DNA from: [Empedobacter] haloabium
GTDB taxonomy: Bacteria; Pseudomonadota; Gammaproteobacteria; Burkholderiales; Burkholderiaceae_D
DNA length: 64,000 nucleotides
Assembly: GCA_008011715.2 (NCBI GenBank)
Contig: CP136508.1
Coordinates: forward strand, 868,001 to 932,000
Direction: 5' to 3'
In this document: piece after piece, positions 53,952 through 62,286 of the stretch
Layout of the letters: each line of letters begins with the position of its first letter
How positions within the stretch are numbered: the stretch's first letter is position 1
Position numbers and translations under genes: made by a program
Notes under the pieces: generated by a model
The model's database searches: none
Told to the model about the DNA's origin: nothing
The model's input: only the letters and a program-made list of their open reading frames with translations

Positions 53952-54717
53952 ATGTGGCATGACGCGAAAGCCCTGAATGCAACCGCCAACGGCATTTTCG
54001 CCGTGGTGGTGGGCGCTTGCGTTGCCGCAGGCGTGTGGTGGGTCGCGCACCGTCCTGTATTCGATTTGCGCACCATCCGCGTTGAGTCTCTGGACCGCGC
54101 CGAGCTGCGCCACGTAAAACCTCTTGACCCTGAAGAACGGCACGCAGGGCCGCATTGCCGGGAACTTCTTCACGGCCAACCTGGACGCGGTGCGCCAGGT
54201 GTTCGAGGCGGTGCCATGGGTACGGCGCGCCACGGTGCGACGCGAATGGCCGGACCAGCTGATCGTGGAAGTGGAAGAGCACGAGGCGCTGGGCACGTGG
54301 GGCGAGGATGGCCGGCTGCTGTCGGTGAAGGGTGACGTGTTTACCGCCAACCTGGCCGAGGCGGAAGAGGACCATGAACTGCCGCAGTTCTCCGGGCCGG
54401 AGGGCAGCGAGAAGGAAGTGCTGACGCGCTACGGCGAACTGCGCAAGTGGTTCGCCCCCGTGCAGCTGGTGCCGCAGGGCCTGGCGCTGTCGAGCCGCTA
54501 TGCGTGGACGGTCACGCTCGATAACGGCATGAGCGTGGCGCTGGGCCGCGAGCAGACGCCGACGACGCTGAAGGAGCGAGTGCAGCGCCTGGTCGGCATC
54601 TGGCCCCAGCTGGCCAGCCGGGTGCAGAACATCGAGAACATCGACATGCGCTACCAGAACGGTCTGGCACTGTCGGCGACGGGACTCAAGATACCGGCCG
54701 AGAAGCCACACAGGTAG
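53952..54717 (+). pseudogene. ftsQ: Cell division protein FtsQ, reading frame broken by +1 insertion
   Basis: FtsQ is the bitopic scaffold of the FtsQLB complex. The first frame gives the cytoplasmic tail, membrane helix (GIFAVVVGACVAAGVWWVA) and start of the POTRA domain (FDLRTIRVES), to about codon 55. The rest continues in the next frame from 54118 (NLLTLKNGTQGRIAGNFFTA ... IPAEKPHR). Removing one A from the AAAA run at 54116-54119 restores a 254-residue FtsQ of normal length. FtsQ is usually essential and the flanking genes are intact, so a sequence error is likely. ftsA follows after 92 bases. Confidence 0.9.
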
Positions 54718-54809
54718 CTGTAAGACTTGACAGTAAAACCACAACAGACAAAGCAATGCGAGCCGTACGGCGGCAGCAACGACGACGAAAAGAACAGCAG
54801 GCAAAACAG

Positions 54810-56042
54810 ATGACAAAAGACGCGAAAAACCTGATCGTCGGCCTCGACATCGGCACCTCGAAGGTGGTGGCGGTGGTGGCCGAGGTGATGGGCGATGGAC
54901 GCCACGAAGTGATCGGGCTGGGTCAGCACGAATCGAAGGGCCTGAAGAAAGGCGTGGTGGTCAACATCGAAGCGACCGTGGAATCCATCCAGCGCGCCCT
55001 CGAGGAAGCGGAGCTGATGGCCGACTGCAAGATCCGCAACGTGTATGCCGGGATCGCGGGCAGCCATATCCGCAGCTTCAACTCGAGCGGCATGGTCGCC
55101 ATCAAGGAAAAGGAAGTCACGGCGACGGACGTGGCGCGCGTCATCGAAACGGCGAAAGCGGTTAACATCCCCACGGATCAGCAACTGCTCCATACCGTGC
55201 CCCAGGAATTCATCGTCGACAGCCAGGAAGACGTGCGCGAGCCGATCGGCATGAGCGGCATTCGCCTGGAAGTGAAAGTCCACATCGTGACCGGCGCCGT
55301 CAGCGCCGTGCAGAACATCGTCAAGTGTGTGCGCCGCTGCGGGCTCGAGGTCTCCGACCTGATCCTGCAGCCGATGGCATCGGCCGACGCCGTGCTCACG
55401 CCGGACGAAAAAGAATTGGGTGTAGTGCTGATCGATATCGGCGGCGGCACCACCGACGTTGCAGTGTTCTCGGACGGCGCGATCCGCCATACGGCAGTGA
55501 TCCCTATCGCCGGTGACCAGATCACCAACGACATCGCAATGGCCTTGCGGACCCCCACCTCGGAAGCGGAAGAAATCAAGATCCGTTACGGGGTGGCCAA
55601 GCAGGTGCTGGCAGATCCGGGGGAACACCTGGAAGTGCCGGGCCTGGGCGACCGCGGCCCCCGCAACCTCTCCCGCCAGGCGCTGGCTGCCGTCATCGAG
55701 CCGCGCGTGGAGGAACTGTTCGCCATGGTGCACCAGGTCGTGCGCGAGTCCGGCTACGAGGGCGTGCTCTCGTCCGGCATCGTGCTGACCGGCGGTACCT
55801 CGATCATGCCTGGCATGGTCGAAATGGCGGAGGACATCTTCCTGAAGCCGGCGCGCATGGGGACGCCGGATTATCGCGGCCAGCTGGCCGACGTGGTGCG
55901 CAGCCCCCGCTACGCCACCGTGCTCGGCCTGCTGCTGGAAGCGAAGAAGCAGTATCTGCGCGGGCATATCGTGACGCGCCAGGACGGGTCAGTGAAGGCG
56001 GTGTGGCAGCGCATGAAGGAGTGGTTCCTGGGGAACTTTTAA
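54810..56042 (+). CDS. ftsA: Cell division protein FtsA
   Basis: Actin-like ATPase, 410 residues, that tethers FtsZ to the membrane. Phosphate-binding loop GLDIGTSKVVAVV (12-24), the 1C subdomain (GMVAIKEKEVTATDVARVIE), VLIDIGGGTTDVAVF and VLTGGTSIMPGM are present. The C-terminus VKAVWQRMKEWFLGNF is the amphipathic membrane-targeting helix. I start at MTKDAKNLIVGL, as homologues do, rather than at an upstream ATG that would add 18 basic residues. ftsZ follows after 160 bases that hold a possible -10 (TATATT, 56121). Confidence 0.96.
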   Translation: MTKDAKNLIVGLDIGTSKVVAVVAEVMGDGRHEVIGLGQHESKGLKKGVVVNIEATVESIQRALEEAELMADCKIRNVYAGIAGSHIRSFNSSGMVAIKEKEVTATDVARVIETAKAVNIPTDQQLLHTVPQEFIVDSQEDVREPIGMSGIRLEVKVHIVTGAVSAVQNIVKCVRRCGLEVSDLILQPMASADAVLTPDEKELGVVLIDIGGGTTDVAVFSDGAIRHTAVIPIAGDQITNDIAMALRTPTSEAEEIKIRYGVAKQVLADPGEHLEVPGLGDRGPRNLSRQALAAVIEPRVEELFAMVHQVVRESGYEGVLSSGIVLTGGTSIMPGMVEMAEDIFLKPARMGTPDYRGQLADVVRSPRYATVLGLLLEAKKQYLRGHIVTRQDGSVKAVWQRMKEWFLGNF

Positions 56043-56202
56043 CAAGGCGGCGCGGCGCGCGAGCGGCGCAGCCTGCCGGGACGGTACAAGATTTCAGGTT
56101 TTTGGGTTTTCTCATTCAATTATATTTTGCGCTGTTCAGTCGCCAGTTCTCCTACCGATATGAGGCCTGGCGCTTGAAACCGCATTCTTTTAGGAGCACA
56201 TC

Positions 56203-57414
56203 ATGGAGTTCGATATGGTCGATAACGCAGCACTGGGAACGGTGATCAAGGTCGTCGGCGTCGGTGGGGCCGGCGGCAACGCCGTGCAGCACATGATCAA
56301 CAAGGGGATGAGCGGCGTCGAATTCATCGCCGCCAATACCGATGCCCAGGCGTTGTCGGCTTCCAAGGCCGGCAACATCATCCAGATCGGCGAGACCGGC
56401 CTGGGCGCGGGCATGAAGCCCGAGGTGGGCCGCAAGCTGGCCGAGGAGTCGCGTGCCCGTATCGAAGACGCGCTGCGCGGCGCGCACATGGTGTTCATCG
56501 CCGCCGGCATGGGCGGCGGCACGGGCACGGGCGCGGCCCCGATCGTGGCCGAAGTGGCCAAGTCGCTGGGCGCGCTGACGGTCGCCGTCGTCTCCAAGCC
56601 GTTCTCGCACGAAGGCCAGAAGTGCATGGACATCGCCGACGAGGGCCTGGAGCAGCTGTCGCAGAACGTCGACTCGCTGATCGTGATCCTGAACGAGAAG
56701 CTGGAAGAGATCTACGAAGACGAATCGCTGATCGAGTGGCTGCAGCACGCCGACGACGTGTTGAACAACGCGGTCGCCGGTATCGCCGAGATCATCAACG
56801 TGCCGGGCCACATCAACGTCGACTTCAACGACGTCAAGACCATCATGGGCGAGCAGGGCAAGGCCATGATGGGCACCGCCACCGCCTCCGGCGTGGACCG
56901 CGCCCGCATCGCGGCCGAGCAGGCCGTGGCGTCGCCGCTGCTGGATGGCATCGACCTGTCCGGCGCGCGCGGCGTGCTGGTCAACGTCACGGCCAGCCGC
57001 GGCCTGAAGGGCAAGGAGATCAAGGAAGTCATGGCCGCCGTGCGCGCCTTCGCCGCGCCGGACGCGTCGATCGCCCAGGGCATCGCCTACGACGATTCGA
57101 TGGGCGACGCGATCCGCGTGACCGTCGTGGCGACGGGCCTGGGCAAGGCCAAGAAGCACGTGCAGCTGGTGCCGCAGCAGATGCTGCGCACCGGTACCAA
57201 CGGCGCCCTGGGCGCGCAGGCCGCGCTGGGCGGCGGCGTGGGTTCCACCTCCGTCACGATGGGCACGGGCATCGGCGCCGGCCAGTCGTTCGAAGGCATG
57301 AAGGCACCGGCCGTGTGGCGCCGCGAATCGGCTTCCGAGCAGGTGCGCGCGATGGAAAAGAACGGCATGGAGACCTACGACATTCCGGCGTTCCTGCGCA
57401 AGCAGGCCGACTGA
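56203..57414 (+). CDS. ftsZ: Cell division protein FtsZ
   Basis: Tubulin-like GTPase that forms the Z-ring, 403 residues. The tubulin signature GGGTGTG is at residues 104-110. The nucleotide-contacting KVVGVGGAGGNAVQHMI opens the protein, and the T7 catalytic loop NVDFNDVKTIM is present. The C-terminal tail DIPAFLRKQAD binds FtsA and ZipA-type partners. The start follows TAGGAGC. It ends the dcw cluster and is followed by a terminator at 57515-57540. Confidence 0.98.
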   Translation: MEFDMVDNAALGTVIKVVGVGGAGGNAVQHMINKGMSGVEFIAANTDAQALSASKAGNIIQIGETGLGAGMKPEVGRKLAEESRARIEDALRGAHMVFIAAGMGGGTGTGAAPIVAEVAKSLGALTVAVVSKPFSHEGQKCMDIADEGLEQLSQNVDSLIVILNEKLEEIYEDESLIEWLQHADDVLNNAVAGIAEIINVPGHINVDFNDVKTIMGEQGKAMMGTATASGVDRARIAAEQAVASPLLDGIDLSGARGVLVNVTASRGLKGKEIKEVMAAVRAFAAPDASIAQGIAYDDSMGDAIRVTVVATGLGKAKKHVQLVPQQMLRTGTNGALGAQAALGGGVGSTSVTMGTGIGAGQSFEGMKAPAVWRRESASEQVRAMEKNGMETYDIPAFLRKQAD

Positions 57415-57514
57415 TTCACTCGGCACCTCGCGGTGCCGCGGCCGGGCTGGTGTGAGAGCTGCCTGGCCTTTCGAGCAAGATTGCTCGCCCTCTGGCATAC
57501 TGCTGCCGGAGGCT

Positions 57515-57540
57515 GGCCGCGCCTGACGCGGCCTTTTTTT
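57515..57540 (+). terminator. Rho-independent terminator after ftsZ
   Basis: GGCCGCG and CGCGGCC form a 7-bp stem around CCTGA, followed by seven T. It lies 100 bases past the ftsZ stop and 30 bases before the peroxiredoxin gene. Confidence 0.9.
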
Positions 57541-57569
57541 CATCTGAACAGAGACACAAGGAGGTCAGC

Positions 57570-58073
57570 ATGACCATCAAGATCGGCGACAAGCTGCCGG
57601 AAGGCACCCTGTCCGAATTCATCGAAGTGGAAACCGAAGGCTGCGCGCTGGGCCCGAACACGTTCAACGTGCAAGAGCTGGCCAAGGGCAAGAAGATCGC
57701 CATCTTCGGCCTGCCGGGCGCCTACACGCCGACCTGCTCGGCCCAGCACGTGCCGGGCTACATCGCTCATGCCGACGCGCTGAAAGCCAAGGGCGTGGAC
57801 GAGATCTGGTGCATCTCCGTCAACGACGCGTTCGTGATGGGCGCCTGGGGCCGCGAACTGAAGGCCACGGGCATCGTGCGCATGTTCGGCGACGGCAACG
57901 CCGCGTTCACGAAGGCGCTGGGCCTGGACGCCGACTTCTCCAAGTTCGGCATGGGCACGCGCTCGCAGCGCTACTCGATGCTGGTCGAGGACGGCGTCGT
58001 CAAGCAGCTCAACGTCGAGCAGGGCGGCAAGTTTGAAGTGTCGAACGCGGAGACGATGCTGGGGCAGGTGTAA
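57570..58073 (+). CDS. Peroxiredoxin, Prx5 type
   Basis: Thiol peroxidase of 167 residues that reduces hydrogen peroxide and organic peroxides. The peroxidatic Cys56 is in PGAYTPTCSAQHVPGY, the Prx5 signature. ISVNDAFVMGAWGRELKATG and FGMGTRSQRYSMLVEDGVVK are also typical. It lacks a fused glutaredoxin domain. Cys25 (EGCALGP) could be a partner thiol, but its place is not a standard resolving position. It has AAGGAGG before the ATG and stands alone. Confidence 0.95.
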   Translation: MTIKIGDKLPEGTLSEFIEVETEGCALGPNTFNVQELAKGKKIAIFGLPGAYTPTCSAQHVPGYIAHADALKAKGVDEIWCISVNDAFVMGAWGRELKATGIVRMFGDGNAAFTKALGLDADFSKFGMGTRSQRYSMLVEDGVVKQLNVEQGGKFEVSNAETMLGQV

Positions 58074-58146
58074 TACCGCGCTGGCAGTAAGCCGTGGTGA
58101 CAGGCCGCGCGGGGTATGCCGCGCGGCCTGTTGCGTTTGCGGGACT

Positions 58147-58453
58147 GGGGTCTGTCCCTGCACAGGGGCTGACCCTAATGCCGCTAAGTTAAGGAAAATC
58201 ATTAGCCTGCTGCAGACGGCTTTGCACCCAACAGCGGAGAGCTGGGGTCAGACCCGGCGGGTCTGACCCCGGTTTTGGGCCTGGGGTTGAGGGATACGCC
58301 TGCGGCCCTGTGAGTCCTACATCCTTAACTTAGCGGCATTAGGGACTGACCCCGAAGTTTGGCGGAACGTTGGCGCCAGACCGTACATATCGGCAGGGCG
58401 ATTCGAAACTCTGCCGCACTTCGGGGTCAGTCCCCTGCGGGGACAGACCCCGG
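58147..58453. repeat. Nested REP-like repeat block
   Basis: A perfect 20-bp inverted repeat (TAATGCCGCTAAGTTAAGGA, 58176-58195 and 58322-58341) encloses a second perfect palindrome, GGGGTCAGACCC-GGC-GGGTCTGACCCC (58244-58270). REP words flank both sides: GGGGTCTGTCCCTG at 58147 and ACTTCGGGGTCAGTCCCC...GGGGACAGACCCC at 58419-58452. It fills the 395-base gap between convergent genes. No gene is seen within it. Confidence 0.8.
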
Positions 58454-58468
58454 TCTGCTTCTGATTGC

Positions 58469-60121
58469 TCAATTGCTCACGCAGGCGAAGCTCGCCGCCG
58501 CATCCACGCTGCCGCTGCCCAGGTAACGCGGGTAAGCCGGATAACGGCACAGTGGCCGCGCGCGGCCCTTCGTGGCAGGGCTCGTATCCGTCGCGCTCAG
58601 CGTGCCGGGCGCCGTACCCGCCGTGACCCACTGGTCCAGCACCGCCAGCGCATCCCATGCAGGCAGGAAGGTGCCCGTGCCATGGCCGAAGCCCGGTACC
58701 GTGTAGAAGCGCATGAAGCCGTCCACGCTGTCCTGGCCGTAGCGCGCGACCTCGCCCTGGTAGTAGGCGATCGTCGCGTTCGGGCTGATCACCTCGTCCG
58801 CCAGGCCATGCATCAGGATGACCTTGCCGCCACGGGCACGGAAGGCGTCCAGGTCCGGATTGGTCGCGCCCACCGTGGCGGACAGCTCCACCAGCCGGGC
58901 CAGCAGGGCGCCTGGATTATTGATATCGAACCGCAGCGTGTCGAACGCGGCATTCTTCGCGACGAAGTATTTGACGTAGCCGTCGCCCTGGGCGAACAGG
59001 TAGCCGTTGTCGAACGTCGGTGGCACGAGCAGCGTGCCGCTGCCGCCCAGGCCCAGCGGGCCGGAAAAGTCGGCGCCTTGCAGGATGTTGTAGCCCTGGT
59101 GCCGCTCGACGCCGTGCGCCAGCCGGTAGGGCAGCACGAGGTCGTCGGCGACCGCGCGTACCGTGGTGAGCTGCGCGTCCGACAGGCAGCGCTCGCCCAG
59201 GTCGGCGCCGCCCGCGCAGCGCAGCGCCGCCAGGATCGTGGCGCTTTTCGCGCGGCAGGCCGGTACGTTGGCGACGATGCGGTCGGCCAGGCCGTCATCG
59301 GCATCGCAGTGCGCCATCACCGTATCTCGGACCAGTACCTGCTTGGCGCGGCTGACGTAGCCGCCGGGCGTGCCATAGGCCGCCTGGCCGATCTTCACGC
59401 CGTGCAGCCGCACGCCAGTAAAGTTGAGGGCCGGCGCGCTGGCGACGACGCCGTCGTAGTCGGCCGGATAGCGCTGGATGGCCGTCATGCCTTCGCGCCC
59501 GCCCGTCGAGGCGCCGGCAAAATACAGCCGGGTGGGCAGCTTCAAATAATGCAGCCGCATCAGCGCGACGGCCGCGTCGCGTGTCTTCTTCAGGTGCTCG
59601 TGGCCGAAGTTGGCGATGGCCGCCTCGTCCAGCGCGAATTCGGCCGAGGCGCCGCTGCCGGTGTGGCCGGAGTCCGAACCGAACGTGGCATAGCCCTGCG
59701 CCAGCGGCACGCTGGCCGGCGCGAACGGTACCGGTGCCGTCGCATCGACGACGACACCGTTGTAGCCGGCGCCACCCATCTGCACGGCCTTGCCGTTCCA
59801 GCCAGCCGGAAGGTTCAACTGGAAGCGGATGTCCGGTGTGGCGCTGGCACCGCCGTTCGGTGCGCTCGTCGCGCCGGCGATCTTGCCCAGCACCTGGCAG
59901 TAGTTGCCCGTCGCCGCCGTCACCACGGCCGCCGATGTGACGCTGGCGCCACCCGTCGGCAGGCCGATGGCGCTGGCGGGTACGGTGCGGCTGGCCAGGT
60001 CGGCGCAGGCCACCGGTGTGACGGAAGCTGCGGATTCGGAGCCATGGCCGCCGCAGCCGGCCAATAACGCGGCGACAAGCGGGGCTGCCGCGCAGGCGGT
60101 CGCAGGGCGGTGAGCGGGCAT
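58469..60121 (-). CDS. Tannase/feruloyl esterase family lipoprotein
   Basis: Alpha/beta-hydrolase of the tannase family, 550 residues, lipid-anchored through Cys23 (LLAGC). The catalytic Ser205 lies in FAGASTGGREG, the acid Asp442 in HGLADEVIS and His480 in GFGHGTG. In characterised family members Cys flanks the Ser and His (CS-D-HC) and forms a disulfide. Here these are Ala204 and Gly481, so that bridge is absent. The lid-like middle part carries paired Cys (HCDADD, PACRAK, RCAGG, RCLSD). Substrates are likely aromatic esters. The start follows CAGGAGA. Confidence 0.9.
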   Translation of the reverse strand: MPAHRPATACAAAPLVAALLAGCGGHGSESAASVTPVACADLASRTVPASAIGLPTGGASVTSAAVVTAATGNYCQVLGKIAGATSAPNGGASATPDIRFQLNLPAGWNGKAVQMGGAGYNGVVVDATAPVPFAPASVPLAQGYATFGSDSGHTGSGASAEFALDEAAIANFGHEHLKKTRDAAVALMRLHYLKLPTRLYFAGASTGGREGMTAIQRYPADYDGVVASAPALNFTGVRLHGVKIGQAAYGTPGGYVSRAKQVLVRDTVMAHCDADDGLADRIVANVPACRAKSATILAALRCAGGADLGERCLSDAQLTTVRAVADDLVLPYRLAHGVERHQGYNILQGADFSGPLGLGGSGTLLVPPTFDNGYLFAQGDGYVKYFVAKNAAFDTLRFDINNPGALLARLVELSATVGATNPDLDAFRARGGKVILMHGLADEVISPNATIAYYQGEVARYGQDSVDGFMRFYTVPGFGHGTGTFLPAWDALAVLDQWVTAGTAPGTLSATDTSPATKGRARPLCRYPAYPRYLGSGSVDAAASFACVSN

Positions 60122-60187
60122 GCGTGGGTCTCCTGTGTTTAGTTGCACACAGGATATTCGAACGGAACGGTTACGGTCCCTGGGAAA

Positions 60188-60685
60188 CTATGCAGTTGCG
60201 GCCTTCTTGCGGCTGCGCTTCTTCGGCGCCAGCATGACGCCCGTGCAGGTAGGCGCGCCGCAGTGGCAGGCAAACGCCTTCTTCACGGCCGGGGTGTGGC
60301 GCTCGTCGTAGATGAGGCCGTAGTTGTACTTCAGCTCCTCGCCTTTTTCGATATCGACCAGCGCGTGGATGTACACGCGGCCTTCGTCTTCCATCGCTTC
60401 GCAGTTCGGCTCGCACGAATGGTTGATGAAGCGCGCCTCGTTGCCGCCGGCGCCGCCGTCGATCAGCATGCCGTCGTTGAGCGTGAAGAAGAAAGTGTGG
60501 TTGATCGGGCCGCCCTTTTCGGCGGTGCGGCGGCAGGTCTCGTCCCAGTCGACGCGCTCGCCCGTGTATTCGATGATGCGCTGGCCCGCCTTGATCTTGC
60601 GGCGGGCGAACACGCCGCGGCCGTGGATCGGCGACTCGTGCACTTCGAACAGGGGAGAGGGGGATTTTTTGGCAGGCGTGGTCAT
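60188..60685 (-). CDS. SET domain protein with post-SET Cys motif
   Basis: Predicted protein-lysine methyltransferase, 165 residues. SET motifs are HGRGVFARRKIKAGQRI, the SAM-binding NHSCEPNCEAM (residues 89-98) and the catalytic-tyrosine region ELKYNYGLIYD (Tyr122). A post-SET-like C-x-C-x4-C follows (Cys140, Cys142, Cys147), and the tail is Lys/Arg-rich (PKKRSRKKAATA). An alternative GTG start 11 codons upstream has a better AGGA box; I keep MTTPAKKS as the more typical opening. Its target protein is unknown. Confidence 0.88.
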   Translation of the reverse strand: MTTPAKKSPSPLFEVHESPIHGRGVFARRKIKAGQRIIEYTGERVDWDETCRRTAEKGGPINHTFFFTLNDGMLIDGGAGGNEARFINHSCEPNCEAMEDEGRVYIHALVDIEKGEELKYNYGLIYDERHTPAVKKAFACHCGAPTCTGVMLAPKKRSRKKAATA

Positions 60686-60742
60686 GTCGAAATGATACCG
60701 CGCGTTTGCGTTTCGCACGATTCGTTCCTGGCGTCTCGCGGA

Positions 60743-61177
60743 TTATTTCGTCGGCGCCGTCGCCACGACCGTTTGCCGCGGTTCGCCCATCTCCTCCGCT
60801 CGCGGCGCGCGCGTGGCGGCGATGTGCCAGCCCTGCTGGCCGCGGCGCAGCACCAGCGTCTCGAGGTAGTGCGCCAACCCGCCCCGCTCGAGCGTGACGG
60901 CATAGCAGTCATCGCCTTGTCCGGCCCAGCGGAAGCGCGTCATCGGCGCGTTGCCATGGCCGATGGCGTCGGTGGCGTTGAACGCTTCGTCCCGGTCGGC
61001 CAGGCCGCCGATGCCCGCCTCGCCACGGCCCAGCAGTTTTTGTATATCGGCCGGCAGCTCGTCCAGCAGGAGCGGCAGCGACGGCCTGGCGCAATCCACG
61101 CCAGCCGGCAGGCCGGCGGCATGGGCGGGGAACTGCACGGCGCCGGCCAGCAGCGCGATCAGGCCTAGAGTCTTCAT
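60743..61177 (-). CDS. Secreted hypothetical protein
   Basis: A 144-residue protein with a signal peptide (LGLIALLAGAVQFPAHA, cut after about residue 20). The mature domain starts GLPAGVDCARPSLPLLLDEL and holds GQGDDCYAVTLERGGLAHYL with a second Cys, so a disulfide is possible. It resembles small nuclear-transport-factor-like folds, but I would not assign a family. The start follows AAGGA. Its end is 57 bases from the SET gene, so the two may share a transcript. Confidence 0.65.
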   Translation of the reverse strand: MKTLGLIALLAGAVQFPAHAAGLPAGVDCARPSLPLLLDELPADIQKLLGRGEAGIGGLADRDEAFNATDAIGHGNAPMTRFRWAGQGDDCYAVTLERGGLAHYLETLVLRRGQQGWHIAATRAPRAEEMGEPRQTVVATAPTK

Positions 61178-61231
61178 CGGGTGTCCTTGCAAAGAACGGC
61201 CAGTGTAAAGCATGGCCGCCGTGCAGGGCTC

Positions 61232-61261
61232 CTGACATTGTTACAAGTCTTTGCGTAGAAT
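61232..61261 (+). promoter_or_regulatory. Promoter of the DMT transporter gene
   Basis: -35 CTGACA (61232-61237), 18-base spacer, -10 TAGAAT (61256-61261). It places transcription start about 27 bases upstream of the TTG start codon, leaving room for the CGGAG ribosome site. Confidence 0.55.
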
Positions 61262-61294
61262 GGACGGGGACTGCCTATTTCGACCGGAGCCCCA

Positions 61295-62179
61295 TTGACC
61301 CAGCACGCCAAGGACAACCTGCACGCCATCTATGCGATGATCGCCGCCGTCGCGATCTTCTCCGTGATGGACACGACCATGAAGCTGCTTGCCGCGCACT
61401 ATCCGGCCATGCAGGTGACGGTGCTGCGTTCGTTCTCCTCGCTGCCGCTGGTGTGTGTCTGGGTTGCGTACCGCGGCAAGTTCAATACGATGCTGAAGGT
61501 GAACTGGGGCCTGCAACTGCTGCGCGGTGCGCTGGGCATCGGCATGCTGACCTTGTTCGCCTACGCCCTCAAATCGCTGCCGCTGGCCGAGACCTATGCC
61601 GTGTTCTTCATCGCGCCGGCGCTGATCACGGCGCTGTCGGTAATCGTGCTGAAGGAGCGGGTGGACGGCATGCAGTGGCTGGCCATCGTTGTCGGCCTGG
61701 TCGGCGTGCTGGTGGTGCTGCGACCCGACGGCACCAGCTTCATCTCCGTGGCCGGGTTGGCGGTGCTGGGCTCCGCCACCTGCTACGCGGTGTCCGCGAT
61801 CGCCAGCCGCATCCTGTCGCGCACCGATTCCAACGAGCAGATCATGTTCTGGATCCTGATCATGATGGGCTGCGGGGCGCTGCCGCTGGCCTGGAGCGGC
61901 TGGGTGCCGCTGCGCCTGGAGGACTGGCCCCTGCTGGCGGGGCTGGCCGTCAGCGGCTTCCTCGGCCAGCTGGCCATCACGCGCGCGTTCAGCATGGGCA
62001 AGGCGTCCGTGGTCGCGCCGTTCGAGTACAGCGCGCTGGCCTGGGGCGTGGCGATCGACTGGGCGTTGTGGAACACGCTGCCGGACCGCTGGACCATCGT
62101 CGGCGCCGCCATCATCATCGGCAGCGGCGTCTACCTGGCGCGGCGCGAGGCCGTGCACGCGGAAGCGGAACATCCCTGA
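61295..62179 (+). CDS. DMT (EamA) family transporter
   Basis: Ten-helix inner-membrane exporter of the drug/metabolite transporter superfamily, 294 residues made of two EamA repeats: the first from IYAMIAAVAIFSVMDTTMKL to LKERVDGMQWLAIVVGLVGV, the second from LAVLGSATCYAVSAIASRIL to the end. Members export amino acids or other metabolites; the substrate is unknown. The TTG start is chosen because CGGAG lies 6 bases upstream; the next in-frame ATG (MIAAVAIF) would cut into the first helix. It precedes lpxC by 107 bases. Confidence 0.88.
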   Translation: MTQHAKDNLHAIYAMIAAVAIFSVMDTTMKLLAAHYPAMQVTVLRSFSSLPLVCVWVAYRGKFNTMLKVNWGLQLLRGALGIGMLTLFAYALKSLPLAETYAVFFIAPALITALSVIVLKERVDGMQWLAIVVGLVGVLVVLRPDGTSFISVAGLAVLGSATCYAVSAIASRILSRTDSNEQIMFWILIMMGCGALPLAWSGWVPLRLEDWPLLAGLAVSGFLGQLAITRAFSMGKASVVAPFEYSALAWGVAIDWALWNTLPDRWTIVGAAIIIGSGVYLARREAVHAEAEHP

Positions 62180-62274
62180 CGCGGTGTTGCGCGGTGTTGT
62201 CTTGAAGTGTTTCATCGCATATCACATTCGTGAACCGGCCGCAACGCCCGCCGGCGAGCGGCCGGGAAAGCCGA

Positions 62275-62280
62275 TATAAT
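62275..62280 (+). promoter_or_regulatory. -10 box immediately upstream of lpxC
   Basis: A perfect TATAAT ends 6 bases before the lpxC ATG, so transcription would start at or beside the start codon. No good -35 and no Shine-Dalgarno are seen. It may be a minor promoter or chance. Confidence 0.4.
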
Positions 62281-62286
62281 CGTCGG

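Noticed and set aside
54116..54126. Programmed frameshifting as the explanation for ftsQ
   Set aside because: AAAA is not a known slippery site, no stimulatory structure is obvious, and lpxC has the same A-run problem, so sequence error is the simpler reading.
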